Shown here in pieces: positions 1-7,524 of a stretch of DNA of 64,000 bases. The notes under the pieces are model-generated. The model searched no databases and was not told the DNA's origin. It saw only the letters and a list, made by a program, of their open reading frames with translations. Origin of the DNA: Acidimicrobiales bacterium. Lineage in GTDB: Bacteria; Actinomycetota; Acidimicrobiia; Acidimicrobiales; MedAcidi-G1. Every line of letters starts with the position of its first letter. Position 1 is the first letter of the stretch. The stretch covers positions 1 to 64,000 of the forward strand of contig JARQPW010000007.1 of the NCBI GenBank assembly GCA_029577135.1, given 5' to 3'. Position numbers and translations under genes: made by a program.

Positions 1-52
1 CGACAACGTCGACGTCGTCGCCGGCTGGCTCGAAGCCGCCACCGTCGGTTGA
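1..52 (+). CDS. C-terminal end of an upstream gene, probably the Liv-type substrate-binding protein
   Basis: The window opens inside a plus-strand reading frame that ends at the TGA at 50-52; only 16 codons are visible (ending GWLEAATVG). Nothing in these residues alone identifies the protein. It lies directly upstream of livHMGF on the same strand, where the periplasmic branched-chain amino acid binding protein is normally encoded, so a LivK-like role is inferred from context only. Confidence 0.45.
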   Translation, partial: DNVDVVAGWLEAATVG

Positions 53-86
53 ACCCGGTAACAACCTGTTGAGCAACACGTGAGAC

Positions 87-114
87 GGGGGCGGGGCCGC
101 AAGGCCCCGCCCCC
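87..114 (+). terminator. Strong GC hairpin between the upstream gene and livH
   Basis: Twelve perfectly paired bases (arms 87-98 and 103-114) close a GCAA tetraloop. No T-tract follows, as is common in high-GC actinobacteria. It lies between the upstream stop codon and livH, so it probably acts as a partial terminator or as a 3'-end protector that lets the binding-protein message accumulate above the permease message. The structure is seen; the function is inferred. Confidence 0.7.
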
Positions 115-171
115 TCTCCGTGTCACAATCCGTAGTTCCACGGCCCTCGCAGGCCCCGAGGGAGTTCGACC

Positions 172-1299
172 TTGACCGCAACCATCAACCGACACTCCGC
201 CAGGCGTGTCTCGAAGGTCGACCGGTTCCTCACGTTCATCCGGGTCTTCCTGGTCGGGCTGATCGTCGTCGGGGTCGTTGCGTTCCTGGCACAGCAGTTC
301 GCCCCGGACAACGCGTTCGCCAGATGGCGCAACCCCGACGCCATGGGCCTCACCGCCGACCAGTTCAAGGGCCTGCTCATTTCAGGCCTTTCGCAGGGCG
401 CCATGTACGGGCTCATCGCCCTCGGCTACTCGATGGTCTACGGCGTGCTGGGCTTCATCAACTTCGCCCATGGCGAGGTGTTCATGGCCGGTGCCATGAC
501 CGGCTTCATCGCCTCGGAGAAGTTCAACGCCAACGGCCTCTGGGAGAGCAACTTCCTGCTCTGCCTCGTGCTCATCATCATCATGGCGATCGGCATCTCG
601 ACCCTCTTGGCCGTCCTGATGGAGCGGGTCGCCTACCGGCCGCTCCGCAACTCGCCCCGGCTCATCCCGCTCATCACCTCGATCGGCGTCTCGTTCTTCA
701 TCCAGAACGCCGTGATGGGCCTCTTCGGTCCGGCCTCCAAGAGTTACCCCCGGCTCCCGGAATGGCTCGCCAAGCAGCGTTCGATCCTGACCTTCGAGAT
801 CGCCGGCACCAAGATCCTGGTCCTGGTCGTGGCCAGCGTCTCGATGCTGGGACTCTGGTACCTCGTGGAGCGCACGAAGGCCGGCAAGGCGATGCGGGCC
901 GTCGCCGAGGACAAGGAAATCGCCGCCCTCATGGGGATCAACGTCAACCGCACCATCGTCACGACGTTCGCGGTCGGCGGTGCGATGGCCGGCGTGGCCG
1001 GCATCCTCTGGGGCCTGCTCTTCCGGGGCGTCACCCACATGACGGGCTTCCTGCCCGGCATCAAGGCCTTCACCGCGGCAGTCATCGGCGGCATCGGCAA
1101 CCTCGGCGGTGCGATGGCAGGCGGCGTCGCCCTCGGTTCGGCCGAGTCGGTCGCCCCGCTGGTGATCCTCGAGCCCCTCGGTGTCCCCGGCGTCTCGCAA
1201 CTCAAGGACGCGGTGTCCTTCACCGTCCTCGTGCTCGTCCTCCTGTTCAAGCCGAGTGGCCTGTTCGGCGAGCGGCTCTCGGCGGAGGACCGGGCATGA
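172..1299 (+). CDS. livH: Branched-chain amino acid ABC transporter permease LivH
   Basis: This 375-aa inner-membrane permease forms the translocation pore with LivM. After a basic N-terminus it has a hydrophobic helix (about residues 20-45). The family hallmark, from GLIALGYSMVYG into NFAHGE, follows at about residues 75-100, with further transmembrane helices to the C-terminus. The start is TTG at 172, preceded by a GAGGGAG ribosome binding site at 158-164; no ATG fits better. It overlaps livM by ATGA. The family imports Leu/Ile/Val, but actinobacterial Liv-type systems also carry amides and urea, so the substrate is open. Confidence 0.93.
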   Translation: MTATINRHSARRVSKVDRFLTFIRVFLVGLIVVGVVAFLAQQFAPDNAFARWRNPDAMGLTADQFKGLLISGLSQGAMYGLIALGYSMVYGVLGFINFAHGEVFMAGAMTGFIASEKFNANGLWESNFLLCLVLIIIMAIGISTLLAVLMERVAYRPLRNSPRLIPLITSIGVSFFIQNAVMGLFGPASKSYPRLPEWLAKQRSILTFEIAGTKILVLVVASVSMLGLWYLVERTKAGKAMRAVAEDKEIAALMGINVNRTIVTTFAVGGAMAGVAGILWGLLFRGVTHMTGFLPGIKAFTAAVIGGIGNLGGAMAGGVALGSAESVAPLVILEPLGVPGVSQLKDAVSFTVLVLVLLFKPSGLFGERLSAEDRA

Positions 1300-3155
1300 G
1301 CGCAACGATGAGCGCTCCCTCCTCGACATCCTCCGCGGCTCCGGCGCTGCTCGACCTGGCTTGGCGACGCATCGGCAAGTGGGGCGGTCTGTGTGCCCTG
1401 GCCATCGTCCTGGTCTCGCTCATCGGCATGCCGGTGGGCCTCGACCGGCGCATGATCATCGAGGGCAGGCTCAGCCTCGGCTATCTGGCGCTGGTCTGGA
1501 TCCCGCTGTTGTTCGGCTACCTGGTCTCGAAGCGTGTCGTCCTCGAAGGTGTCGAGACGCCGGATCCGGGTGCCCGCGACGTGTTCGCCGGCCTCTGCAC
1601 CGGCGTGCTGTCCGGCCTCGGCCCGGTGCTGCTGATCCTCGGCATCGACAACTTCAACCTGCGCAAGCCGCTGGTGAACTGGGGTCCGCAGCTTCTCGAA
1701 CAGCTGACCTTCGGACGTGGAATCGGCTTCGGGGTCGCCGCCTGGTTCGGCATCTGTGCGGTTCTCGGCCTTCTGGGCTCGTTGATGCACGTGCTGTCGA
1801 AGGACGTGCGCCGGGTGGTCTCCTTCGTTGCCTATGGCCTGTTGTTCATCTCGGTCCTCGAGGCCGTCATCTCCGACCTCTCCGAGGGCTTCGGACTCGA
1901 GTCCCTGACGGATGCCATGTATGCGAAGCGTGGCGGCCTGACCGTGAAGTCCTCGGTCATCCTGGTGGTCGTGATCGGCGTCCTCTCGATTCTGACCAAG
2001 GGCCGCGTCAAGGTCGTCACCAGCCGCTACAAGGAACTGCAGGGGGAAGAACGGAAGCGGGCCTCGATGCTGCTGTTCTCCGGAGTGGCCGGGCTCTGCA
2101 TCGTCCTGCCGTTGTTCCTCGGGAAGATCATGAACGAGTTGCTGGCGAACGTCGGCCTGTTCCTGCTCCTGGCCCTCGGCCTCAACATCGTGGTCGGCCT
2201 GGCCGGCATCCTGGATCTGGGCTACGTGGCCTTCTTCGCCGTCGGTGGCTACACGACGGCCGTGCTCACCTCGGCGGAATCTCCGTTCTTCGCCCCGGAA
2301 CTCCACTTCGGATTCGCGTTGATCATCGTGATCCTGATGGCCGGACTGACCGGGCTCGTCATCGGTGCACCCGTCATCCGGATGCGCGGCGACTACCTCG
2401 CCATCGTCACCCTCGGCTTCGGTGAGATCATCCGGCTCCTGTTCATGTCGGACTGGCTCAAGCCCTACTTCGGCGGCGCCCAGGGCATCACGAACGTTCC
2501 ACCCGTGGACCTCGGCTTCGCCGTCGTGACGGGAATCAACCCGAGATCGGTGTTCTACATGGTCCTGGTCTTCTGCACCCTCGCCATCTACGTGTCATGG
2601 CGGCTCCAGGGGTCGAGGCTCGGACGTGCCTGGATGGCCATCCGCGAAGACGAGCAGGTGGCCGAGGCGATGGGCATCAACACGGTCAACGCAAAGCTCA
2701 TGGCCTTCGTGGTCGGCGCCATGATGGCGGCATTGAGTGGAGCAGTCCTGGCGGCCAAGGTCGGTTCGGTGTTCCCGAACAGCTTCATGATCCTCGTGTC
2801 GATCATCATCCTCGTGGTGGTGATCGTTGGTGGCATGGGCAACATCGTCGGCGTGCTGGTCGGCTCGTTCGTGCTGATCGGCGTGCTGGGCGGCCCGAGA
2901 CAGCCCGGCCTGCTCCAGGAGTTCCAGTCGTACAAGTTGCTGATCTACGGCGCCCTGCTGGTGTTCATGATGCTCCAGCGCCCGGAGGGCCTGGTGCCCA
3001 GTGCCCGTCGCAGCCAGGAGCTCCACCAGGAGGAGTTCCTCCAGGACGCCTGGCTCAAGGGCGAGGACCACGACCTGGAGGAGGCGGAGGCTGCCGAGCA
3101 GGCAACGGCCGGGAGCGGCGCCGAGGGCGCCGACGGAGAAGGGGACCCGACATGA
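1296..3155 (+). CDS. livM: Branched-chain amino acid ABC transporter permease LivM with long N-terminal membrane extension
   Basis: A 619-aa permease. The start ATG at 1296 overlaps the livH stop (ATGA) and has GGAGGA at 1284-1289. The canonical LivM core begins near residue 280 (NVGLFLLLALGLNIVVGLAG) and includes the cytoplasmic EAA-type loop near residues 440-462 (GRAWMAIREDEQVAEAMGIN). About 280 extra residues with several added hydrophobic helices precede it, and the C-terminal 40 residues are a soluble acidic tail rich in Glu and Ala. Typical LivM proteins are 300-420 aa, so this is an enlarged form. It pairs with LivH and is energised by LivG/LivF. Confidence 0.92.
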   Translation: MSATMSAPSSTSSAAPALLDLAWRRIGKWGGLCALAIVLVSLIGMPVGLDRRMIIEGRLSLGYLALVWIPLLFGYLVSKRVVLEGVETPDPGARDVFAGLCTGVLSGLGPVLLILGIDNFNLRKPLVNWGPQLLEQLTFGRGIGFGVAAWFGICAVLGLLGSLMHVLSKDVRRVVSFVAYGLLFISVLEAVISDLSEGFGLESLTDAMYAKRGGLTVKSSVILVVVIGVLSILTKGRVKVVTSRYKELQGEERKRASMLLFSGVAGLCIVLPLFLGKIMNELLANVGLFLLLALGLNIVVGLAGILDLGYVAFFAVGGYTTAVLTSAESPFFAPELHFGFALIIVILMAGLTGLVIGAPVIRMRGDYLAIVTLGFGEIIRLLFMSDWLKPYFGGAQGITNVPPVDLGFAVVTGINPRSVFYMVLVFCTLAIYVSWRLQGSRLGRAWMAIREDEQVAEAMGINTVNAKLMAFVVGAMMAALSGAVLAAKVGSVFPNSFMILVSIIILVVVIVGGMGNIVGVLVGSFVLIGVLGGPRQPGLLQEFQSYKLLIYGALLVFMMLQRPEGLVPSARRSQELHQEEFLQDAWLKGEDHDLEEAEAAEQATAGSGAEGADGEGDPT

Positions 3156-3940
3156 GCCACCTCCTCGAGATCCGCGACCTGAAGGTCACGTTCGGTGGCC
3201 TCGATGCGCTGTCCGGCCTGAACTTCCACATCGACGAGGGCGAGATCGTCAGCGTGATCGGCCCCAACGGCGCCGGCAAGACGACCTTCTTCAACGCCAT
3301 TTCCGGCCTTGTCGAGGCCGCGGAGGGCGACATCCTGTTCGAGGGCGAGTCGGTCCTCGGGCTCGAACCACACCAGGTCACCGGCCTCGGCATCGCCCGC
3401 ACGTTCCAGAACGTCCGCCTGTTCCCCAACATGACCATCCTCGAGAACGTGATGGTGAGCCAGCACTGCCGGACCCGCCAGCTGGTGTTCGGCGCGCTCA
3501 TGCAGACCAAGGCGTTCAAGCAGGAAGAGCGGGAGATCCGGGAGCGGGCCGAGGCGGCCCTCGGCTTCTTCGGGTCCCGGCTGGTGGGATATCGCCTGGA
3601 ACAGGCGGCCTTCATGCTGTCGTACGCCAACCGAAGGCGGCTGGAGATCGCCCGGGCGATGGCCACGCAGCCCCAGTTGGTCCTCCTCGACGAGCCGGTC
3701 GCCGGCATGAACCCGATGGAGACCGCCGAGTTGACCGGACTCATCGGTCGCCTGCGTTCCGAATGGGGCTTCACGATCGTGATGGTCGAGCACGACATGC
3801 GCGTCGTGCGGGACGTCTCCGACCGGGTGGTCGTCCTGGACCACGGCGTGCCGATCGCCCAGGGCTCCTATGACGAGGTGTCCACCAACCCGGAGGTCAT
3901 CGAGGCCTACCTGGGCCGACCCGTGGAGAGCAGGGCGTGA
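3152..3940 (+). CDS. livG: Branched-chain amino acid ABC transporter ATP-binding protein LivG
   Basis: A 262-aa cytoplasmic ATPase subunit. Walker A is GPNGAGKT (residues 37-44). The signature is the LivG-style degenerate form LSYANRRRLEIARA (156-169), and Walker B is LVLLDEP (176-182), followed by a switch His in VEHD. The ATG at 3152 overlaps the livM stop, so translation is coupled. It forms a heterodimer with LivF to power the LivHM pore. Confidence 0.94.
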   Translation: MSHLLEIRDLKVTFGGLDALSGLNFHIDEGEIVSVIGPNGAGKTTFFNAISGLVEAAEGDILFEGESVLGLEPHQVTGLGIARTFQNVRLFPNMTILENVMVSQHCRTRQLVFGALMQTKAFKQEEREIRERAEAALGFFGSRLVGYRLEQAAFMLSYANRRRLEIARAMATQPQLVLLDEPVAGMNPMETAELTGLIGRLRSEWGFTIVMVEHDMRVVRDVSDRVVVLDHGVPIAQGSYDEVSTNPEVIEAYLGRPVESRA

Positions 3941-4677
3941 ACACCGAAGCGACTTCCAGCCCGACTGCGCTCCTCGAGTTCCGCGACGTCAACACGCACT
4001 ACGGCGCCGTCCACATCCTCAAGGACGTCAACCTGGCCATCTTTCCGGGGGAGTTGGTCTGCCTCCTGGGCGGCAATGCCAGTGGCAAGACGACCACGCT
4101 CAAGACCCTGCTCGGGATGGTCACCCCCACGTCGGGTGAGGTCGTCCTCGACGGTGAGGTGGTCAACCACCGGTCCATCAGCTACCGGGTGGCCAACGGC
4201 GTGACGATGGTGCCCGAGAACCGGCGCCTCTTCAAGCGGCTCTCCGTCAAGGAGAACCTGCTGCTGGGCGCCTACCTGCGCAAGGACAAGGACGGAATCG
4301 ACTCGGACCTCGAGTACGTCTACGAACTGTTCCCGCGGGTCAAGGAGCGGATCAACCAGAAGTCCGGCACCCTGTCGGGTGGCGAGCAGCAGATGGTCGC
4401 CATCGGGCGGGCGCTCATGTCCCGGCCGAAGGTCCTGCTCATGGACGAGCCCTCGATGGGCCTGGCGCCGGCGCTGGTGCAGCAGAACTTCGAGTTGATC
4501 CAGCAGATCAACGATGAGGGGATGTCCATCTTCATTGTCGAGCAGAACGCCAACATGGCCCTTTCGATCGCAGACCGCGGCTGGGTGCTCCAGACCGGCA
4601 TCGTGGTCCTGAACGACACCGCCGAGGCGCTGCTGGCCAACCCGGAGATGCGCGCCGCCTACCTCGGCGAGGCGTGA
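3937..4677 (+). CDS. livF: Branched-chain amino acid ABC transporter ATP-binding protein LivF
   Basis: A 246-aa second ATPase of the Liv system. Walker A is GGNASGKT (45-52), with Asn-Ala in place of the more usual Pro-Asn-Gly but keeping the GxxxxGKT pattern. The signature is LSGGEQQ (146-152) and Walker B ends MDEP (169-172). The start is GTG at 3937, overlapping the livG stop (GTGA). This is the last gene of the operon; the next gene is convergent. Confidence 0.94.
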   Translation: MNTEATSSPTALLEFRDVNTHYGAVHILKDVNLAIFPGELVCLLGGNASGKTTTLKTLLGMVTPTSGEVVLDGEVVNHRSISYRVANGVTMVPENRRLFKRLSVKENLLLGAYLRKDKDGIDSDLEYVYELFPRVKERINQKSGTLSGGEQQMVAIGRALMSRPKVLLMDEPSMGLAPALVQQNFELIQQINDEGMSIFIVEQNANMALSIADRGWVLQTGIVVLNDTAEALLANPEMRAAYLGEA

Positions 4678-4708
4678 CCTCCGCCTCTCCGCCTGGCTGC
4701 CTGCCTGA

Positions 4709-4730
4709 CTGAGCGGCCGGCCGGTCTCAG
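4709..4730. terminator. Convergent hairpin between livF and the FAD oxidoreductase
   Basis: CTGAG (4709-4713) pairs with CTCAG (4726-4730), and the GGCC-rich interior (4714-4723) can pair further with a small bulge. It lies between two converging genes, with one arm over the minus-strand stop codon, so it may serve both strands. It is short and has no T-tract. Confidence 0.35.
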
Positions 4731-5923
4731 ATGATGTTGCGCTCCAGGAACGGTTCGCCGAGCACGATGCGGTCGTGGCCCAGGTCGGACAGGTCGAGGG
4801 TGCGGTACTCGCCGTAGGTGACCAGCTCGCTGATGCTGCGGCCCACGCCGGGGCTCTGCTGGAGCCCGTGCCCGCTGAAGCCGTTGGCGAAGTAGAAGTT
4901 GGGTACGGCCGTTGCGGGTCCGACGACGGCGTTCTGGTCGAGCGTGTTGTAGGCGTAGTGGCCCGCCCAGGTGTGGGTTACGGCGATCCGTTCGAACTGC
5001 GGGACGCGGTGGACGAGGTTCGGCCAGATGCGTTCCTCCCAGTCCTCGCGTCGGACCCGGAAGTCTTCGGGGTCGACCTCGAGGTCGTCGGCGGGGGTCA
5101 TGCCGGCGAGGAAGTAGGGCGGGTAGGTGCGGACGTGCAGGCCCGTGGTGTCGATCGTGAGGGGGAGCAGATCGCCCTCGAGTTGTTCGCGACAGTCGAA
5201 GACGAACACCGAGCGGATCCTGGGCTCGACGGGTAGCGGCAGACCGGCCATCTCGGCGATCCAGCGGCCCAGCGGTCCGGCGCAGTTCACGATCCGGTTG
5301 CAGCCGACGGCTACACCCGAGGCGAGATCGACGTCGCTGACCCGGTCACCGTCCAGGCGCAACCCCACGACCCGGTCAGTCAGGTACTCGACGCCGTTTC
5401 GCCGGGCCCGGCGGCTGAAGCCCTGGAGCAGGGAGTGGGCGTCGATATTGCCCTCGTGCCGGAGGCCGAGGCTGGCTCCGGCCAGGTCGTCGACGTGGAG
5501 GTACGGGAACCGGGCGAGGATTTCGTCTGGCGTGAGGAGTGCCACCTCGGCGCCGCAGGAGCGCTGCACCTCGTGGTTCTGGCGGAGCGTGGGCATGCCG
5601 GATTCGGTGGCGAGGAACAGGTAGCCGGTGTCTCGGAAGCCGAGGTCGGGCGATTCTCCGTCGACCTGGACACGTTCGTGGAAGTCGGCGATGAACTCGG
5701 TGGTGAACTGTGAGAGGGCGATGTTGACCGGGTTGGAGAACTGGTGCCGGACGCTGGCCTCGGAGAGCGTGGTGGAGGAATGCTCGTAGGTGGGGTCGGG
5801 TTCGACGACGAGCACGGAGCCGTCGTAGTCGGGGTTCTCGGACAGCCAGTAGGCGACCGAGCTTCCGAGGGCGGCGCCACCGACGACGACCGTGTCGTAG
5901 TGGCTCGCAGTCGGACCGGTCAC
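4727..5923 (-). CDS. FAD-dependent oxidoreductase (DAO/sarcosine-oxidase-like family)
   Basis: A 398-aa flavoprotein. The N-terminal dinucleotide-binding stretch VVVGGAALGSSVAYWL (about residues 12-27) is a slightly divergent GxGxxG fold, followed by an acidic strand end (VVEPD). The C-terminal FANGFSGHGLQQSPGVGR stretch is typical of D-amino-acid-oxidase/sarcosine-oxidase relatives. The start is GTG at 5923, overlapping the hyuB stop (GTGA), so it is the last gene of a hyuA-hyuB-oxidoreductase unit. A role in oxidising an amine or N-methyl amino acid released by the hydrolases is inferred; the substrate is unknown. Confidence 0.85.
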   Translation of the reverse strand: MTGPTASHYDTVVVGGAALGSSVAYWLSENPDYDGSVLVVEPDPTYEHSSTTLSEASVRHQFSNPVNIALSQFTTEFIADFHERVQVDGESPDLGFRDTGYLFLATESGMPTLRQNHEVQRSCGAEVALLTPDEILARFPYLHVDDLAGASLGLRHEGNIDAHSLLQGFSRRARRNGVEYLTDRVVGLRLDGDRVSDVDLASGVAVGCNRIVNCAGPLGRWIAEMAGLPLPVEPRIRSVFVFDCREQLEGDLLPLTIDTTGLHVRTYPPYFLAGMTPADDLEVDPEDFRVRREDWEERIWPNLVHRVPQFERIAVTHTWAGHYAYNTLDQNAVVGPATAVPNFYFANGFSGHGLQQSPGVGRSISELVTYGEYRTLDLSDLGHDRIVLGEPFLERNII

Positions 5924-7524
5924 CCCAGATAGCCCTGGTCGTGGTCCCGCTCGACATCGGCGGGGTCCCGCTCGGCGGGGTCGCCGAAGCCGCCGCCGCC
6001 CGGGAGTTCGAGGACGAGGCGCCGGCCGGCGGGCACGCGCTGCTTTCCCTTGGCGTTGAAAGGGGTGCCGTCGTCGAGGTGTACGTCGCCGGCCGTTCCG
6101 TCCCCGCCGCCCTGCCGGCCGCGTGCCGGGTTGACGACCCGGTCGAACATGCAACTGAAGTCGAAGTGGTAGCCCTCGGTGGGTCCGAGTTCGATGACCT
6201 GGCCGAGGCCCCCACGTTGGCGTCCGTCGCCGCCGGAGCCGGGTCGTAGTTCCTTGCGCCAGATGACGATGGGGCCGACCTGCTCGGTCGCCTCGACCGA
6301 CATGGTCCGGACGCCGCTCGGGAAGGCGGTGGCGCTCAGCCCGTCAAGCGTGGGGCGGGCGCCGGTCCCTCCGCTGTTGAACATGAGGATCTCGACCGGG
6401 GGGAGGCCGCTGCCCGCCTCGGTCGCACGGGCGCTCACGTGGAAGTTCCAGAGTGCGCCGGACCCCTCGGCGGGGACGATGCCGGGGAGAGCCTCGGCGA
6501 TGGCGCCGAGGCAGAGGTCGGTGACGAAGTGGCCGATGACGTGCCGGACCGAGACGGGGTCGGGATGGCGGGCGTTGAGGATGCAGCCGTCGGGGGCGCT
6601 CACGGTGAACGGCTCGAGCGAGGCGTGGTTGTTGGGCATGCCCGGGGCGAGGGCGACGAGCATGGCGTAGGTCAGGTACGCCCGGGCGTAGACGAGGGGC
6701 ACGTTGATGCCGAACGGGCAGGTGGGGGAGGTGCCGGTGAAGTCGGCGTGGACGCCCTGGTCGGTGACGGCGAGGGTGACCACGAGCGTGACGGTTTCGT
6801 TGTAGCCGTCGACCTGCATGGTGTTCGTGTAGGTGCCGGGCGGTAGTTGTCGGAGGGCGTCGAGGGTGGCGGCGCGGGTGCGCTCGAAGACGAAGGAGGC
6901 GATCCCCTCGAGGTCGTCGAGGCCGAACTCGTCGAACATGGCCTGGAGTCGGTCGATTCCGGTCTCGTTGCAGGCAGCCAGGGAGTAGAGGTCGCCGACG
7001 ACCTGGTCCGATTCGCGGACGTTGTGGTGCACGATGTTCACGAGGTCCCGGTTGACCTCGCCGCGCTCGATGAGCTTCATGACCGGCACGAGGAGGCCCT
7101 CCTCGTACACGTCGCTGGCGTCAGGCCCGAAGCCGCTGCCGCCGACGTCGAGCACGTGGGCGGTGCAGGCGAAGAACCCGATGGGGCGCCCGGACCGGAA
7201 GGCGGGGGTGACGACGGTGAAGTCGTGGAGGTGCCCGGTGCCCTTCCAGGGATGGTTGGTGATGTAGGCGTCGCCGTCGAAGATCCGGTCCCGGCCGATG
7301 TCGGTAATGAAGTTGCCGACGGCGGCGGCCATGGTGTTGACGTGGCCGGGCGTGCCTGTGACCGCCTGGGCGACCATGTGGCCGTCGAGGTCGAAGACGC
7401 CTGCCGACAGGTCGCCGGCCTCGCGCACGCTGGTGCTGAAGGCGATGCGGACGAGGGTCAGGGCCTGTTCCTCCACGATGGAGATCAGGCGGTTCCACAT
7501 CACCTGGTTGCGCAGGTCGCTCAT
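5920..7524 (-). CDS. hyuB: Hydantoinase B/oxoprolinase family subunit
   Basis: A 534-aa protein of the HyuB family, the partner of HyuA in ATP-dependent N-methylhydantoinase, 5-oxoprolinase and acetone-carboxylase-type enzymes. Recognisable features are the N-terminal WNRLISIVEEQA stretch, the NHPWKGTGHLHDF metal-site region near residue 90, and a glycine-rich C-terminus (PGGGGFGDP). The ATG at 7524 overlaps the hyuA stop; an open frame continues upstream to 7812 but lies inside hyuA and is not used. The substrate cannot be told from sequence. Confidence 0.9.
   Translation of the reverse strand: MSDLRNQVMWNRLISIVEEQALTLVRIAFSTSVREAGDLSAGVFDLDGHMVAQAVTGTPGHVNTMAAAVGNFITDIGRDRIFDGDAYITNHPWKGTGHLHDFTVVTPAFRSGRPIGFFACTAHVLDVGGSGFGPDASDVYEEGLLVPVMKLIERGEVNRDLVNIVHHNVRESDQVVGDLYSLAACNETGIDRLQAMFDEFGLDDLEGIASFVFERTRAATLDALRQLPPGTYTNTMQVDGYNETVTLVVTLAVTDQGVHADFTGTSPTCPFGINVPLVYARAYLTYAMLVALAPGMPNNHASLEPFTVSAPDGCILNARHPDPVSVRHVIGHFVTDLCLGAIAEALPGIVPAEGSGALWNFHVSARATEAGSGLPPVEILMFNSGGTGARPTLDGLSATAFPSGVRTMSVEATEQVGPIVIWRKELRPGSGGDGRQRGGLGQVIELGPTEGYHFDFSCMFDRVVNPARGRQGGGDGTAGDVHLDDGTPFNAKGKQRVPAGRRLVLELPGGGGFGDPAERDPADVERDHDQGYLG

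Noticed and set aside
120-1295. In-frame upstream extension of livM to 120, covering all of livH
   Set aside because: The extension reads as Arg/Pro/His-rich shadow sequence; LivM has its own ATG with GGAGGA at 1284.
744-2306. 520-aa open frame on the minus strand across livH and livM
   Set aside because: It is antisense to two well-supported permease genes, rich in Asp/Glu/His/Gln/Arg low-complexity sequence typical of high-GC shadow frames, with no motif.
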